A stretch of DNA of 64,000 nt from Paracoccaceae bacterium (GTDB lineage Bacteria > Pseudomonadota > Alphaproteobacteria > Rhodobacterales > Rhodobacteraceae). Below, piece by piece: positions 1 through 10,102 of the stretch (positions are counted from its first letter, which is position 1; each line of letters starts with the position of its first letter). A program made the translations under genes and the position numbers. The notes under the pieces were generated by a model. It did no database searches. It was given only the letters and a program-made list of their open reading frames with translations, and was not told the origin of the DNA. The stretch is taken from positions 42,659-106,658 of the forward strand of contig PAQV01000060.1 of assembly GCA_002709405.1 (NCBI GenBank). Direction: 5' to 3'.

Positions 1-332
1 GCCTCGGTCAGGCGGACTTCGGTCCGGCGGCCGTCGCGCTCGCTGGGGGCGGTGGTGACAAGCCCCTGGGCCGTCATGCGCTGGATGATCTTGGTGGCCG
101 TGTTGGGCTTGATGATGCAGAAGGTCGAGATTTCCGAGATCGACAGGGCCTGGTCTTCGTAAAGCGACATGAGCACGCGCCAATAGGCGATATCCATGCC
201 GATGTCCTTCAGGCGTTGTTCCATCACCTGCATGTAGCGCGACGAGGTCTGGGTGATCCAGTAGAAGGGCCAGTCGGCCTTGTGAAAGCCGGCCTCGTGC
301 GGGGGTTTGGGGTTGATGGTCTTGTTGGTCAT
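1..332 (-). CDS. MarR-family transcriptional regulator (C-terminus cut by window edge)
   Basis: About 110 N-terminal codons are visible from an ATG at 330-332; the rest lies left of the window. The translation contains a winged-helix pattern typical of MarR proteins: an N-terminal helix (FYWITQTSSRYMQV), a recognition-helix region (ISEISTFCIIKPNTATKIIQRM) split here as ISEISTFCII and KPNTATKIIQRM, then the wing sequence TTAPSERDGRRTEVRLTE. It would act as a dimeric DNA-binding regulator in the cytoplasm. It is divergent from tex with about 157 bp between the two starts. Its ligand and targets cannot be told from the sequence. Confidence 0.85.
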   Translation of the reverse strand, partial: MTNKTINPKPPHEAGFHKADWPFYWITQTSSRYMQVMEQRLKDIGMDIAYWRVLMSLYEDQALSISEISTFCIIKPNTATKIIQRMTAQGLVTTAPSERDGRRTEVRLTE

Positions 333-489
333 GGCGGTCTCATCATCCGCGCGGCCTGCGCGGTCAGATCGGTTTAGCCCAGCGGGCCGGGGGGAGGAAG
401 CGGGTTTCGACCGGCTGGACGATTGACGTCTTGGCGTGGCCGCAAGGGACAGGTATCACAAGAGCCCCATGCCCTGACAGGAGCTGATC

Positions 490-2877
490 GTGGATCCCAA
501 GACCGCCAATGCCGCCCGTATCGCCCGCACCATCGCCGCCGAGATCCAGGCCAGCCCGACGCAGGTGCAGGCCGCGACCGATCTGCTGGACGGCGGATCG
601 ACCGTGCCCTTCGTGGCGCGTTACCGCAAGGAGGTGACGGGGGGGCTGGACGACACCCAGCTGCGCACGCTGGCGGACCGGCTGGGCTACCTGCGCGACC
701 TGGAGGCGCGGCGGGCGACGATTGTCGAGTCGATCAAGGGGCAGGGCAAGCTGACCGACGACCTGGCCCGGGCGATTGCCGGGGCGGAAACCAAGGCGGC
801 GCTGGAAGACATCTACCTGCCCTACAAGCCCAAGCGGCGGACCAAGGCGATGATCGCGCGGGAAAACGGGCTGGAGCCCTTGCTGGTGGCGATCCGCGAG
901 GACCGCTCGGCCGATCCCAAGGCGCTGGCCGAGGGCTATCTTGGCGAGGCGGTGCCCGGGGTGAAAGAGGCGCTGAACGGGGCGCGGGACATCCTGGCGG
1001 AAGAGCTGTGCGAAAACGCCGACTTGCTGGGCCGGCTGCGCGAGTTCATGCAGGCCGAGGCGGTGATCTCGGCGCGGGTGGTCGAGGGCAAGGAAGAGGC
1101 GGGGGCGAAGTTCTCGGACTACTTCGACCATGCCGAGCGCTGGCAGGACATTCCGGCGCACCGGGCGCTGGCGATCCTGCGGGCGGCCAAGGACGAGGTG
1201 CTGGTGGTCGACATCGCGCCAGAGCCCGAGCAGGGCGTGGCCCGGGCCGAGGCGATGGTGGCCGCCCAGGTGGGCGTGGCCGGGGACGGGCCGGGGGACA
1301 GCTGGCTGCGCGATGCGGCGGGCTGGACCTGGCGGATCAAGCTGGCGACGTCGATGTATATCGACCTGCTGGGCCAGTTGCGGGCCCGGGCCCATGAAGA
1401 GGCGATTGCGGTCTTTGCGCGCAACCTGAAGGACTTGCTGCTGGCGGCCCCGGCCGGGTCGCGGGCGACGCTGGGGCTGGATCCGGGGATCCGGACGGGG
1501 GTCAAGGCGGCGGTGGTCGATGCGACGGGCAAGGTGCTGGAAACCGCGACGCTGTACCCGTTCCAGCCCAAGCGTGACGTGCGGGGAACTGAGGCGGCGA
1601 TCATCCGCATGGTGCGCCAGCACGGGGTCGAGCTGATCGCAATCGGCAATGGCACGGCGAGCCGGGAAACCGAACGGCTGGTGGCCGACACGATCAAGCT
1701 GCTGCCGGGCGACGTGGCCAAGCCCACGAAGGTGGTCGTGTCCGAGGCCGGGGCCTCGGTCTATTCGGCCTCGGAACTGGCGGCGAAGGAATTCCCCGAC
1801 CTGGACGTCAGCCTGCGCGGCGCGGTGTCGATTGCCCGGCGCCTGCAGGACCCTCTGGCCGAGCTGGTCAAGATCGAACCGCAATCCATCGGGGTCGGCC
1901 AGTACCAGCACGACGTCGACCAGCGGCGGCTGGCCAAGGCCCTGGAAGGGGTCGTCGAGGACGCGGTGAACGGGGTGGGGGTCGACCTGAACATGGCCTC
2001 GGCCCCGCTGCTGGCCCATGTGGCGGGCCTGAGCCAGACGCTGGCGGCCTCTATCGTGGCCTACCGGGACGAACACGGGGCCTTCCCCTCGCGCAAGGCG
2101 CTGATGAAGGTGACGGGGCTGGGGCCGAAGGCTTTTGAGCAATGCGCGGGCTTCCTGCGGATCCGCGACGGAGAAGAACCCCTGGACGCGTCCTCGGTCC
2201 ACCCCGAGGCCTATGGCGTGGCCCGGCGCATCGTTCAGGCCTGCGGGCGCGACCTGCGCCAGATCATGGGCGACCAGGCGGCCCTGAAGGGCGTGCGGGC
2301 CGAGCAATTCGTCGACGACAGCTTTGGCCTGCCCACCGTGCGCGACATCCTGGCGGAACTGGAAAAGCCCGGGCGCGATCCGCGGCCCAGCTTCAAGACC
2401 GCCAGTTTCACCGATGGCGTCGAAGAGATCACCGACCTGCGCCCCGGCATGGTCCTGGAAGGCACGGTGACCAACGTGGCGGCCTTCGGGGCCTTTGTCG
2501 ACGTGGGCGTGCACCAGGACGGGCTGGTCCATATCAGCCAGCTGGCCGACCGCTTCGTCAAGGACCCGCACGAGGTGGTCAAAGCCGGCGACGTGGTCAA
2601 GGTGCGCGTGACCGAGGTCGACGTGCCGCGCAAGCGGATCGGGTTGTCGATGCGCAAGGACGGCGGGGCCTCGGACCGCCAGGAGGGGCGCGGCCGGTCG
2701 CAGGCCGAGGGGCCGCGTGGCCGGCGCAATGGGTCCCCGGGTGGCCCGGGCGGCCCCAAGGGTCCGCGCGGCGGATCGGCCGGGCCGAAGGGCGGCAACA
2801 ACAGGGGCAACGACCGGGGCAACGATCAGGGCGCCCTGGGGGCGGCCCTGTCCGAAGCGCTGAAGGGGCGGCGCTGA
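490..2877 (+). CDS. tex: Tex family RNA-binding transcription accessory protein
   Basis: A 795-residue protein with the full Tex layout: an N-terminal helical domain (about 1-190), an RNase H/YqgF-like fold near 325-455 (LGLDPGIRTG), helix-hairpin-helix repeats near 495-560 (VTGLGPKAFEQCAGFL) and an S1 RNA-binding domain near 650-720 (GTVTNVAAFGAFVDVG). The family binds nucleic acid and affects transcription and stress tolerance. The tail after the S1 domain (about 735-785) is low-complexity, rich in Gly, Arg and Asn. The start is GTG at 490, chosen because AGGAG lies six bases upstream (479-483). A stem-loop follows the gene. Confidence 0.95.
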   Translation: MDPKTANAARIARTIAAEIQASPTQVQAATDLLDGGSTVPFVARYRKEVTGGLDDTQLRTLADRLGYLRDLEARRATIVESIKGQGKLTDDLARAIAGAETKAALEDIYLPYKPKRRTKAMIARENGLEPLLVAIREDRSADPKALAEGYLGEAVPGVKEALNGARDILAEELCENADLLGRLREFMQAEAVISARVVEGKEEAGAKFSDYFDHAERWQDIPAHRALAILRAAKDEVLVVDIAPEPEQGVARAEAMVAAQVGVAGDGPGDSWLRDAAGWTWRIKLATSMYIDLLGQLRARAHEEAIAVFARNLKDLLLAAPAGSRATLGLDPGIRTGVKAAVVDATGKVLETATLYPFQPKRDVRGTEAAIIRMVRQHGVELIAIGNGTASRETERLVADTIKLLPGDVAKPTKVVVSEAGASVYSASELAAKEFPDLDVSLRGAVSIARRLQDPLAELVKIEPQSIGVGQYQHDVDQRRLAKALEGVVEDAVNGVGVDLNMASAPLLAHVAGLSQTLAASIVAYRDEHGAFPSRKALMKVTGLGPKAFEQCAGFLRIRDGEEPLDASSVHPEAYGVARRIVQACGRDLRQIMGDQAALKGVRAEQFVDDSFGLPTVRDILAELEKPGRDPRPSFKTASFTDGVEEITDLRPGMVLEGTVTNVAAFGAFVDVGVHQDGLVHISQLADRFVKDPHEVVKAGDVVKVRVTEVDVPRKRIGLSMRKDGGASDRQEGRGRSQAEGPRGRRNGSPGGPGGPKGPRGGSAGPKGGNNRGNDRGNDQGALGAALSEALKGRR

Positions 2878-2911
2878 CCGGGTTTTGGTCGCGCAACCGC
2901 ACCGAACCGTG

Positions 2912-2938
2912 ACGCGCGCCCTTGACCTTGGCGCGCGT
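2912..2938 (+). terminator. GC-rich stem-loop after tex
   Basis: A perfect 9-bp stem, ACGCGCGCC (2912-2920) and GGCGCGCGT (2930-2938), encloses a 9-base loop 35 bases after the tex stop. No U-run follows, so it may act as a weak or Rho-assisted terminator, or only as an mRNA 3' stabiliser. Confidence 0.5.
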
Positions 2939-2981
2939 TCGGGGTCCCCATGAGGCAACCCATAAAGGCTGACCTGTCACC

Positions 2982-4217
2982 ATGACCCTGCATCCGATGC
3001 AATCCGACGCATCCTACGTGCCCTTCCTGCTGAACCCGCTGGCCCGGCGCAATGCGCCGTGGACGCCCGGCCAGGACGCCATCCTGAACGAAGAGGGCCT
3101 GGCTGCCGCGCGCGCCACGATCACCCAGTGGCCGGGCTATGCGCCGACGCCGCTGCTGAACCTGCGCGGGCTGGCGTCGGAACTTGGGGTCGACGCGCTT
3201 TATTACAAGGACGAGGGATCGCGCTTTGGGCTGGGGTCCTTCAAGGCGCTTGGCGGGGCCTACGCGGTGGCCCGGCTGATCCAGGCGCAATTGTCCGAAA
3301 AGCTGGGCCGGGACGTGGCGATGGACGAGGTGACCTCGGTCGCGCATCCCGCGCTGGTGGCGGGCATCACGGTCTGCTGTGCGACCGATGGCAACCACGG
3401 CCGGTCGGTGGCCTGGGGCGCGCGGACCTTTGGCGCGGCCTGCGTGATCTTCATCCATGCCACCGTGTCGGACAACCGCAAGACGGCGATCGAAGCCTAC
3501 GGGGCCGAGGTGCGCCGGTGCGAGGGCAATTACGACGACAGCGTGCGTACGGCCCAGGAGACGGCGGCGGCCGAGGGCTGGTTCGTGGTGTCCGACACGT
3601 CCTATCCGGGCTACATGGAGGTGCCCAAGGACGTCATGCAGGGCTATGAGCTGATGGCGGACGAAGCCTTCCGGGCCTTGCCGGACCGGCCGACCCATAT
3701 CTTCCTGCAGACCGGTGTGGGCGGCATGGCGGCGGCGGTGACGGCGGCGGCGGTGCGGCGCTGGGGCACGGACCGGCCGGCCATCGTGCTGTGCGATCCG
3801 GACAAGTCAGCCTGCTGGTACGAAAGTTTCAAGGCGGGCAAGCCCGTGGCCGTGGGCGGCGACCTGGACACGCTGATGGCGGGCCTGGCCTGCGGAGAGG
3901 TCTCGGCCCTGGCCTGGGAGATCCTGCAGGATCATGCCGACGCGGTGATGGCGGTGCCCGATGACATGGCGGTGGCGGCGATGTGCCGGCTGGCGCGGCC
4001 GACGGCGGGGGATCCGCCCGTGGTGGCCGGGGAATCGGCGACGGCCGGTCTGGTGGGCTTGCAGGCGGCGGTGACCAATGCCGATGCGCGGGCCGAGCTT
4101 GGCCTGGGCGGCAGTTCCCGCGTGGTGATCTTTGGCACCGAGGGCGACACCGACCCCGAACTTTACGAAGAGTTGGTGGGCGTGCCGGGCGACGAGATCC
4201 GGGCACAGGCGGGCTAA
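2982..4217 (+). CDS. dpaL: Diaminopropionate ammonia-lyase
   Basis: A 411-residue fold-type II PLP enzyme. The family eliminates ammonia from 2,3-diaminopropionate to give pyruvate and a second ammonia. Family signatures are KDEGSRFGLGSFKALGGAY (76-94, with the PLP lysine at 88), DGNHGRSVAW, LMAGLACGE and GTEGDTDPELYEE. Length fits the family (about 400). The ribosome site before the ATG is weak. It stands alone between tex and a convergent sugar operon. Threonine dehydratase-like enzymes share the fold, but the AGLACGE and EGDTD motifs favour this assignment. Confidence 0.88.
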   Translation: MTLHPMQSDASYVPFLLNPLARRNAPWTPGQDAILNEEGLAAARATITQWPGYAPTPLLNLRGLASELGVDALYYKDEGSRFGLGSFKALGGAYAVARLIQAQLSEKLGRDVAMDEVTSVAHPALVAGITVCCATDGNHGRSVAWGARTFGAACVIFIHATVSDNRKTAIEAYGAEVRRCEGNYDDSVRTAQETAAAEGWFVVSDTSYPGYMEVPKDVMQGYELMADEAFRALPDRPTHIFLQTGVGGMAAAVTAAAVRRWGTDRPAIVLCDPDKSACWYESFKAGKPVAVGGDLDTLMAGLACGEVSALAWEILQDHADAVMAVPDDMAVAAMCRLARPTAGDPPVVAGESATAGLVGLQAAVTNADARAELGLGGSSRVVIFGTEGDTDPELYEELVGVPGDEIRAQAG

Positions 4218-4238
4218 ACGCGGCTTGGGCGAAGGCGC

Positions 4239-5504
<1,266 letters not shown>

Positions 5505-6539
5505 TCAGCGCTTCTCGTAATAGTCGAGGAACCAGTCGACGAAGCGGGCGATGCCGTCGCGCACGTCCGTCTGCGGGCGGTAGCCGGTCAGGGTCTGCAG
5601 GAGGCTGGCATCGGCCCAGGTGGCCGGCACGTCGCCCTTCTGCATGTCCATCAGGTTGCGCTTGGCGGGAATGCCCAGGGTGGTTTCGATGGCGTCGACG
5701 AAATCCAGCAGGCGGACCTTGTCGGAATTGCCGATATTGACCACCCGGTAGGGGGCGACGGGCGAGAGGCTGTCGCCCTCGGGGATCTCGCTGGCCGAGG
5801 CGGGGCGTTCGGGCACGGCGTCGATCAGGCCCCGGATGCCCTGGACCAGGTCGTCGATATAGGTGAAATCGCGGAACATCTCGCCGTGGTTGTAGATGTC
5901 GATGGGCCGCCCTTCGAGGATCGCGTCCACGAACTTGAACAGCGCCATGTCGGGCCGGCCCCAGGGCCCGTAGACGGTGAAGAAGCGGAACATGGTCGTG
6001 GGCAGGCCCCACAGGTGGGCATAGGAATGGGCCATGGATTCCGTGGCCTTCTTGGTCGCCGCGTAGATCGTCAGCTGGGTGTCGGCCTTGTCGGTTTCGC
6101 GGTAGGGCATGTCCTCGTTGGCGCCGTAGACCGACGAGGTCGAGGCCATCAACAGGTGGCCGACCTCCAACCGGCGGGCGGCTTCCATGACGTTGAACGT
6201 GCCCACCACGTTGGCGTCGATGTAGGCGCGCGGGTTTTCCAGGCTGTAGCGGACCCCAGCCTGGGCGGCGAGATGGACGATGACATCCGGTTGCAGCTGA
6301 TCGGCCACGCGGTCGAAGGTGGCGCTGTCTTCCAGCATGGCCTCGGTGGCCGAGAAGTTCGGCGATTGCAGCAGCATGGCATGGCGCCTGCGCTTGAGCG
6401 TGACGTCGTAGTAATCGGTCATGCCGTCATAGCCGTGCACGCGGAACCCGTCGGCCAGCAGGCGTTGGGCCAGGTGGAAACCGATGAAGCCCGCCGTCCC
6501 GGTGACAAGGGCAGTCTTGAAGGGAGGCGTGGGGGTCAT
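5505..6539 (-). CDS. NAD-dependent sugar epimerase, UDP-glucuronate 4-epimerase type
   Basis: A 344-residue extended short-chain dehydrogenase. It shows the TGTAGFIG nucleotide-binding motif (13-20), the catalytic serine region STSSVYG (133-139) and the YxxxK pair at Y159/K163. The sequence [18 protein letters not shown] is typical of UDP-glucuronate/galacturonate epimerases. The open frame extends to 6650, but the added residues are proline-rich and non-conserved, so the ATG at 6537-6539 is used. It is the first gene of a two-gene operon with the dehydrogenase; oxidation and 4-epimerisation of the same UDP-sugar is the likely combined job. Confidence 0.88.
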   Translation of the reverse strand: MTPTPPFKTALVTGTAGFIGFHLAQRLLADGFRVHGYDGMTDYYDVTLKRRRHAMLLQSPNFSATEAMLEDSATFDRVADQLQPDVIVHLAAQAGVRYSLENPRAYIDANVVGTFNVMEAARRLEVGHLLMASTSSVYGANEDMPYRETDKADTQLTIYAATKKATESMAHSYAHLWGLPTTMFRFFTVYGPWGRPDMALFKFVDAILEGRPIDIYNHGEMFRDFTYIDDLVQGIRGLIDAVPERPASASEIPEGDSLSPVAPYRVVNIGNSDKVRLLDFVDAIETTLGIPAKRNLMDMQKGDVPATWADASLLQTLTGYRPQTDVRDGIARFVDWFLDYYEKR

Positions 6540-6665
6540 CGGCGGCCTTGGGTCTGCTTGCGGGTCGGGGACGGGCGTAGCGCCCCGGGGCGGTCGGTGC
6601 AAGGGGGCTGCCGGGTCTGCGGGTCTGGGGCCTGTGTGTGCCCCATCCACCTGGTCATCGCCGTG

Positions 6666-7448
6666 TCAACGGCCGGTCAGGCCATAGGCCACGAGGCCCA
6701 CGTATTCCTTCAGGGCGGTGTTGATGTTGCCCATCTGGCCCAGGAAGAACCAGCCGAATTCTCCGGTCCCGGCCCCGGTGCGGAAATCGACGGGCCAGGC
6801 GATCATCCCGGGCCAGCCGGCGGCGTCAAAGCTGCGCATTGCCCGGGGCATGTGGAAGGCGCTGGTCACCAGTACCCAGGTCTGGTCGGGCGTGGGCTGG
6901 ATCAGGTCATAGGAAAACCGGGCGTTTTCGGCGGTGTTGCGCGACAGGCCTTCCAGCTGGACCCGGTCGGTGGGCAGACCCAGATCGGCAAAGAGCTTTT
7001 CGGCGACGATCGCGCCTCCGGGCCGGTCGCTGAGCAGGCCGGTCAGCTGGCCGTCGCCGCCGGTGAACAGCACCGGCACGTCGGGGATCTGACGGGCGAG
7101 CGCAATGGCCGCGGTAAAGCGTTCGCCGGCGTCGTTCACCTGCGGCTGGTCCCAGTAGATCGTGCGGGTGGTGTCCTCGCCGCCGCCCAGCACGACGATG
7201 CCGTCGATGGCGGGCAGGGGCGGGTTGGGCGGATAGCGGGTTTCCAGCGGGCGCATGACCAGCTCGCCAACGGGCAGAAGACCCAGCACCAGGATGTAGG
7301 CCAGCAGGCCGATCGACCAGCGCCGGGCGGCGCGGGGGCGGTTGCGCAACAGGGCCAGGGTGGTGGCGGCCGCGGCGATCAGCAGCCAGACATCGGCCCG
7401 GATCAGGCTGCGAAAGACCTTAGAGGCGATGAAGAAAAGCGTGTCCAA
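6666..7448 (-). CDS. YdcF family membrane-anchored protein (DUF218)
   Basis: About 260 residues with two N-terminal hydrophobic segments (roughly 12-27 and 36-55) followed by a DUF218 domain with GIVVLGGGED, VLFTGGDG, SRNTAENARFSYDL and VTSAFHMPRA. Members are linked to envelope or polysaccharide processes, but the reaction is not firmly known. No ATG or GTG fits the start. TTG at 7446-7448 gives a protein beginning MDTLFFIASKVF, with a GGA element about nine bases upstream; residues further upstream look non-coding. It lies upstream of the epimerase operon on the same strand with a 126-bp gap. Confidence 0.85.
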   Translation of the reverse strand: MDTLFFIASKVFRSLIRADVWLLIAAAATTLALLRNRPRAARRWSIGLLAYILVLGLLPVGELVMRPLETRYPPNPPLPAIDGIVVLGGGEDTTRTIYWDQPQVNDAGERFTAAIALARQIPDVPVLFTGGDGQLTGLLSDRPGGAIVAEKLFADLGLPTDRVQLEGLSRNTAENARFSYDLIQPTPDQTWVLVTSAFHMPRAMRSFDAAGWPGMIAWPVDFRTGAGTGEFGWFFLGQMGNINTALKEYVGLVAYGLTGR

Positions 7449-7616
7449 GGGGCCATGTCCGTGCTCGGGCGGGTCCTGTCCGGTGGTGGGGCAGGCGGGC
7501 GGGAAAGGCAAGGAAAAGCGGCAGTGCCTGCGGCTTTCCGGCACCGCTTTCGGTCCCGGTGCCGCGCGCCGCGTCACGGGCTTTTCAACGCCGGGTCGGG
7601 GGCTTAAGACAAGCCC

Positions 7617-8465
7617 ATGTTGAATTGGCTTCGCAAGGGCAAGGGCGCTTCGGGCGCGCCGGACTGGGTGCTGCCGGTGGACGAGCGGATCTATGCGATC
7701 GGCGATGTTCACGGGCGCTATGACCTGTTGCGCGACCTGGTGTTGCGGGTGGTCGAGGACCACCAGAGGCGCGCGTCAGACGGGCGCTACAGCCGCATCG
7801 TGTTCATGGGCGATTACATCGACCGGGGGCCGCAGTCGCGCGAGGTGCTGGCTCTGCTGATGGCGCTGAAGGACGAACCGGCCTGTCCGCCGGTGATCTG
7901 CCTGAAGGGCAACCACGAGGCCGCGCTGCTGGGGTTCATCGACGATCCCGAGCGGGGCCGGCGCTGGCTGCGGTTCGGGGGAATCCAGACGCTGGAAAGC
8001 TATGGGCTGACCGCTCCGGGGTCTGATGCCGAGGGGGCGGAGCTGGAAGAGACCGCGCTGGCCTTGCGGGCGGCGATGGGCGCGCAGAAGGATTTCCTGC
8101 GCGATCTGCCGGTGGCCTGGCGCACCGGGTCGCTGATCTTTGCCCATGCCGGTGTCGATCCGCGCGATCCCGGGGGCGAGGACGAAGAGGCGCTGCTGTG
8201 GGGGCGGTCTCGGTTCCTGAAGAAGGGGCGGGTCGATGGCTACCAGGTGGTGCACGGGCATTACGATGCGGCCGAGCCGGTGGTCACGCCGGGGCGCATC
8301 TGCGTCGATACGGGGGCCTATTACAGCGGCCGGCTGACGGCGTTGCGGTTGGACGGGGGACATGCCTTCGTGCAGGCGGTGGGCCTTGGGGTGGCCAGTG
8401 ACGCGCCCGGTGAAACCCCGGGGGACGATGGGTCGGAACGACCCATCCTACGCGCCCCCGCATGA
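7617..8465 (+). CDS. PPP-family metallophosphoesterase (serine/threonine phosphatase-like)
   Basis: A 282-residue protein with all core metal-binding motifs of the PPP phosphatase family: GDVHG (29-33), GDYIDRG (65-71), GNHE (98-101) and a later HAGVDP and HGHYD. Two divalent metals would be bound for phosphoester hydrolysis in the cytoplasm. Bacterial members act on phosphoproteins or on dinucleotide polyphosphates, and these cannot be told apart here. The last twelve or so codons (SERPILRAPA) are formed by the dispersed hairpin repeat that starts at 8426, so the C-terminus and stop codon appear to have been supplied by that repeat. Confidence 0.88.
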   Translation: MLNWLRKGKGASGAPDWVLPVDERIYAIGDVHGRYDLLRDLVLRVVEDHQRRASDGRYSRIVFMGDYIDRGPQSREVLALLMALKDEPACPPVICLKGNHEAALLGFIDDPERGRRWLRFGGIQTLESYGLTAPGSDAEGAELEETALALRAAMGAQKDFLRDLPVAWRTGSLIFAHAGVDPRDPGGEDEEALLWGRSRFLKKGRVDGYQVVHGHYDAAEPVVTPGRICVDTGAYYSGRLTALRLDGGHAFVQAVGLGVASDAPGETPGDDGSERPILRAPA

Positions 8466-8492
8466 TGTAGGATGGGTCGTTTCGACCCATCG
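8426..8492. repeat. Paired-hairpin dispersed repeat, copy A (BIME-like)
   Basis: Two hairpins with arms GATGGGTCG/CGACCCATC (8427-8447, loop GAA; and 8471-8491, loop TTT) stand in opposite orientation around a short linker, joined by the inverted flanks CCTACGC and GTAGG. A second copy occurs at 27665-27744 with arms changed to GATGGGTGC/GCACCCATC. The paired changes in both arms show that the structure is conserved rather than the sequence. The left part overlaps the 3' end of the phosphatase gene. Confidence 0.9.
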
Positions 8493-8510
8493 CTTCCCGA
8501 CATATCCACG

Positions 8511-8538
8511 AAAAAAGAACGGCCCCCCGAAGGGGACC
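8511..8538 (-). terminator. Rho-independent terminator for the amt operon
   Basis: Read on the minus strand, a stem GGTCCCC / GGGGGGCC with loop TTC is followed by GTTCTTTTTT. It sits about 30 bases after the stop codon of the 55-residue membrane peptide gene and should end the amt transcript. Confidence 0.8.
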
Positions 8539-8566
8539 GCCCGGTGTCACGCGAGAGAGGGTCGCG

Positions 8567-8734
8567 TCACTTGTGGTTGGAATAGGCGTGCTTTTCGTGC
8601 ATCGCCGCGATCACGATGGTCCCGAAGGTCACCACGACCGAGCCAAGCAGCAGTAGCATCACGACGCCGGGTTTGTCGGCGAAGGTGAAGATGGCCTCGG
8701 CGCCATCCCAGCTTTCAAAAGGTACGGTGTTCAT
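8567..8734 (-). CDS. Small single-span membrane protein downstream of amt
   Basis: A 55-residue ORF, MNTVPFESWDGAEAIFTFAD at the N-terminus, then one hydrophobic segment (about 23-45: VVMLLLLGSVVVTFGTIVIA) and a short basic/His-rich tail (MHEKHAYSNHK). It starts 15 bases after the amt stop and ends just before a good terminator, so it is co-transcribed with amt. No family name is recognised with confidence. It may be an accessory or regulatory peptide of the transporter; this is inference from position. Confidence 0.75.
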   Translation of the reverse strand: MNTVPFESWDGAEAIFTFADKPGVVMLLLLGSVVVTFGTIVIAAMHEKHAYSNHK

Positions 8735-8749
8735 GTCTGATGTCCTTTC

Positions 8750-10102
8750 TTACTCGGCCGGGGTGGCCACGGGGTCGGTGGTGTTGACCGGACCGGGGAT
8801 GAAGTTCTCCGGGTAGGCCTCGACCGGGACCTTGACGATATCCAGACCCATTTCCTGGATGTGATCCGGCACGCGCAGCAGGCCCATGGCCTTGAGGATC
8901 AGCGAGGCAACGTAGCCCGGGATGAAGCCCAGCAGGCCCATCACGATGGCACCGCCAACCTGGCCGAAGAAGTTCACCGGCGGAGCGCCCTCGATCACGT
9001 TCGGGTAGCCCGAGGCGAAGATCCCGCAGGCCACAACACCGATCAGGCCGCCGATGCCATGCACCGGGAAGGCGCCCACGGCGTCGTCGATGCCCATTTT
9101 CTCAAGGGCCACGGCGACCATCGGCACGACGAAGCCACCAAAGCAGCCCAGCAGGAAGGCGAGCGGCGGGTAGTAGACGTCAAGGCCGGAGGCGGCACAG
9201 AAGATACCGATCAGGGCACCGGACATCATCCAGAATGGATCGCGGGTTTTCACCCAGGCGCCGATGATACCGCCGGCCATGCCCATCAGGGTGTTGAAGG
9301 CGAAGGCCGAAAGCGTTGCCGGCTGGCCGTAGATGTTGATCCACTGCTCACCCGGCATGTAGATGATGCAGCCGCCGAGGAAGCCGAAGAAGCCCACGAT
9401 GATCAGCATCAGGCCGGTGATGGTGAAGGGGATGTTGTGCGCCTTGATGGCATTGGCCGATCCGTCCGCGTTGAACTTGCCCACGCGCGGGCCAAGGTTG
9501 ATCAGCACGCCAAGGGCGAAGAAGCCCGCGACCATGTGCACGACACCGGCCGCGCCCACGTCGTGGTAGCCCCACTTGACGGTCAGCCAGCCGGCCGGGT
9601 GCCAGCCCCAGGCGCCGCCCAGGATCCACACGACCGAGCCCAGCAGGATCGCCAGGATCAGGAAGCCCGCGGTCTGGATCCGCTCGATGACAGCGCCCGA
9701 GAAGATCGAGGCCGTGGTCGCGGCAAAGAGCGTAAAGGCCGCCCAGAAGATACCGGTGGCGTTATCGGCCAGGTTCGGACCCATGGAGGCGTCCCAGGGC
9801 AGGCCGGCCAGGCCGTCCTCGGCGGGGATGAAGCCGTTGTAGAAGGCCAGGTAGATGTACCAGCCGAAGAAGTAGAAGGTCGGCACCATGAAGGCGAAGG
9901 CCAGGATGTTCTTGATGCCCGAGGCCAGAACGTTCTTCACGCGGCTCGCGCCCATCTCGTAGGCCAGGAAGCCTGCGTGGATGGCGATCATCAGGGCGGT
10001 ACACCACCAGTAGAAGATTTCAGAATTGATCGTGCCGGACATGCCCTGCGCGGCTTCGAGCGCGGCTATCTTCTCCGTCAGCTCGGCGATTTGTTGTTCC
10101 AT
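8750..10102 (-). CDS. amt: Ammonium transporter (Amt/MEP/Rh family)
   Basis: A roughly 450-residue polytopic inner-membrane channel for ammonium. Family motifs seen are GAVIERI, the signature DVGAAGVVHMVAGF and the paired HGIGGLIGV region, giving the two pore histidines. The ATG at 10100-10102 is used; an in-frame GTG eight codons upstream (10126) is an alternative. The N-terminus is unusual: about 20 polar, heptad-like residues (MEQQIAELTEKIAALEAAQG) come before the first membrane helix instead of a cleaved signal. No glnK gene is adjacent, although this is the common partner. The transporter is divergent from a glutamine-synthetase-like gene. Confidence 0.95.
   Translation of the reverse strand: MEQQIAELTEKIAALEAAQGMSGTINSEIFYWWCTALMIAIHAGFLAYEMGASRVKNVLASGIKNILAFAFMVPTFYFFGWYIYLAFYNGFIPAEDGLAGLPWDASMGPNLADNATGIFWAAFTLFAATTASIFSGAVIERIQTAGFLILAILLGSVVWILGGAWGWHPAGWLTVKWGYHDVGAAGVVHMVAGFFALGVLINLGPRVGKFNADGSANAIKAHNIPFTITGLMLIIVGFFGFLGGCIIYMPGEQWINIYGQPATLSAFAFNTLMGMAGGIIGAWVKTRDPFWMMSGALIGIFCAASGLDVYYPPLAFLLGCFGGFVVPMVAVALEKMGIDDAVGAFPVHGIGGLIGVVACGIFASGYPNVIEGAPPVNFFGQVGGAIVMGLLGFIPGYVASLILKAMGLLRVPDHIQEMGLDIVKVPVEAYPENFIPGPVNTTDPVATPAE

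Noticed and set aside
364..2958. A long open frame (864 codons) on the minus strand opposite tex
   Set aside because: It is the mirror of a GC-rich gene; the protein is rich in Arg, His, Pro and Gly with no domain, and tex accounts for the region. The same holds for other long opposite-strand frames, for example 4323-7607 (+), 41137-43941 (+) and 60447-63908 (-).
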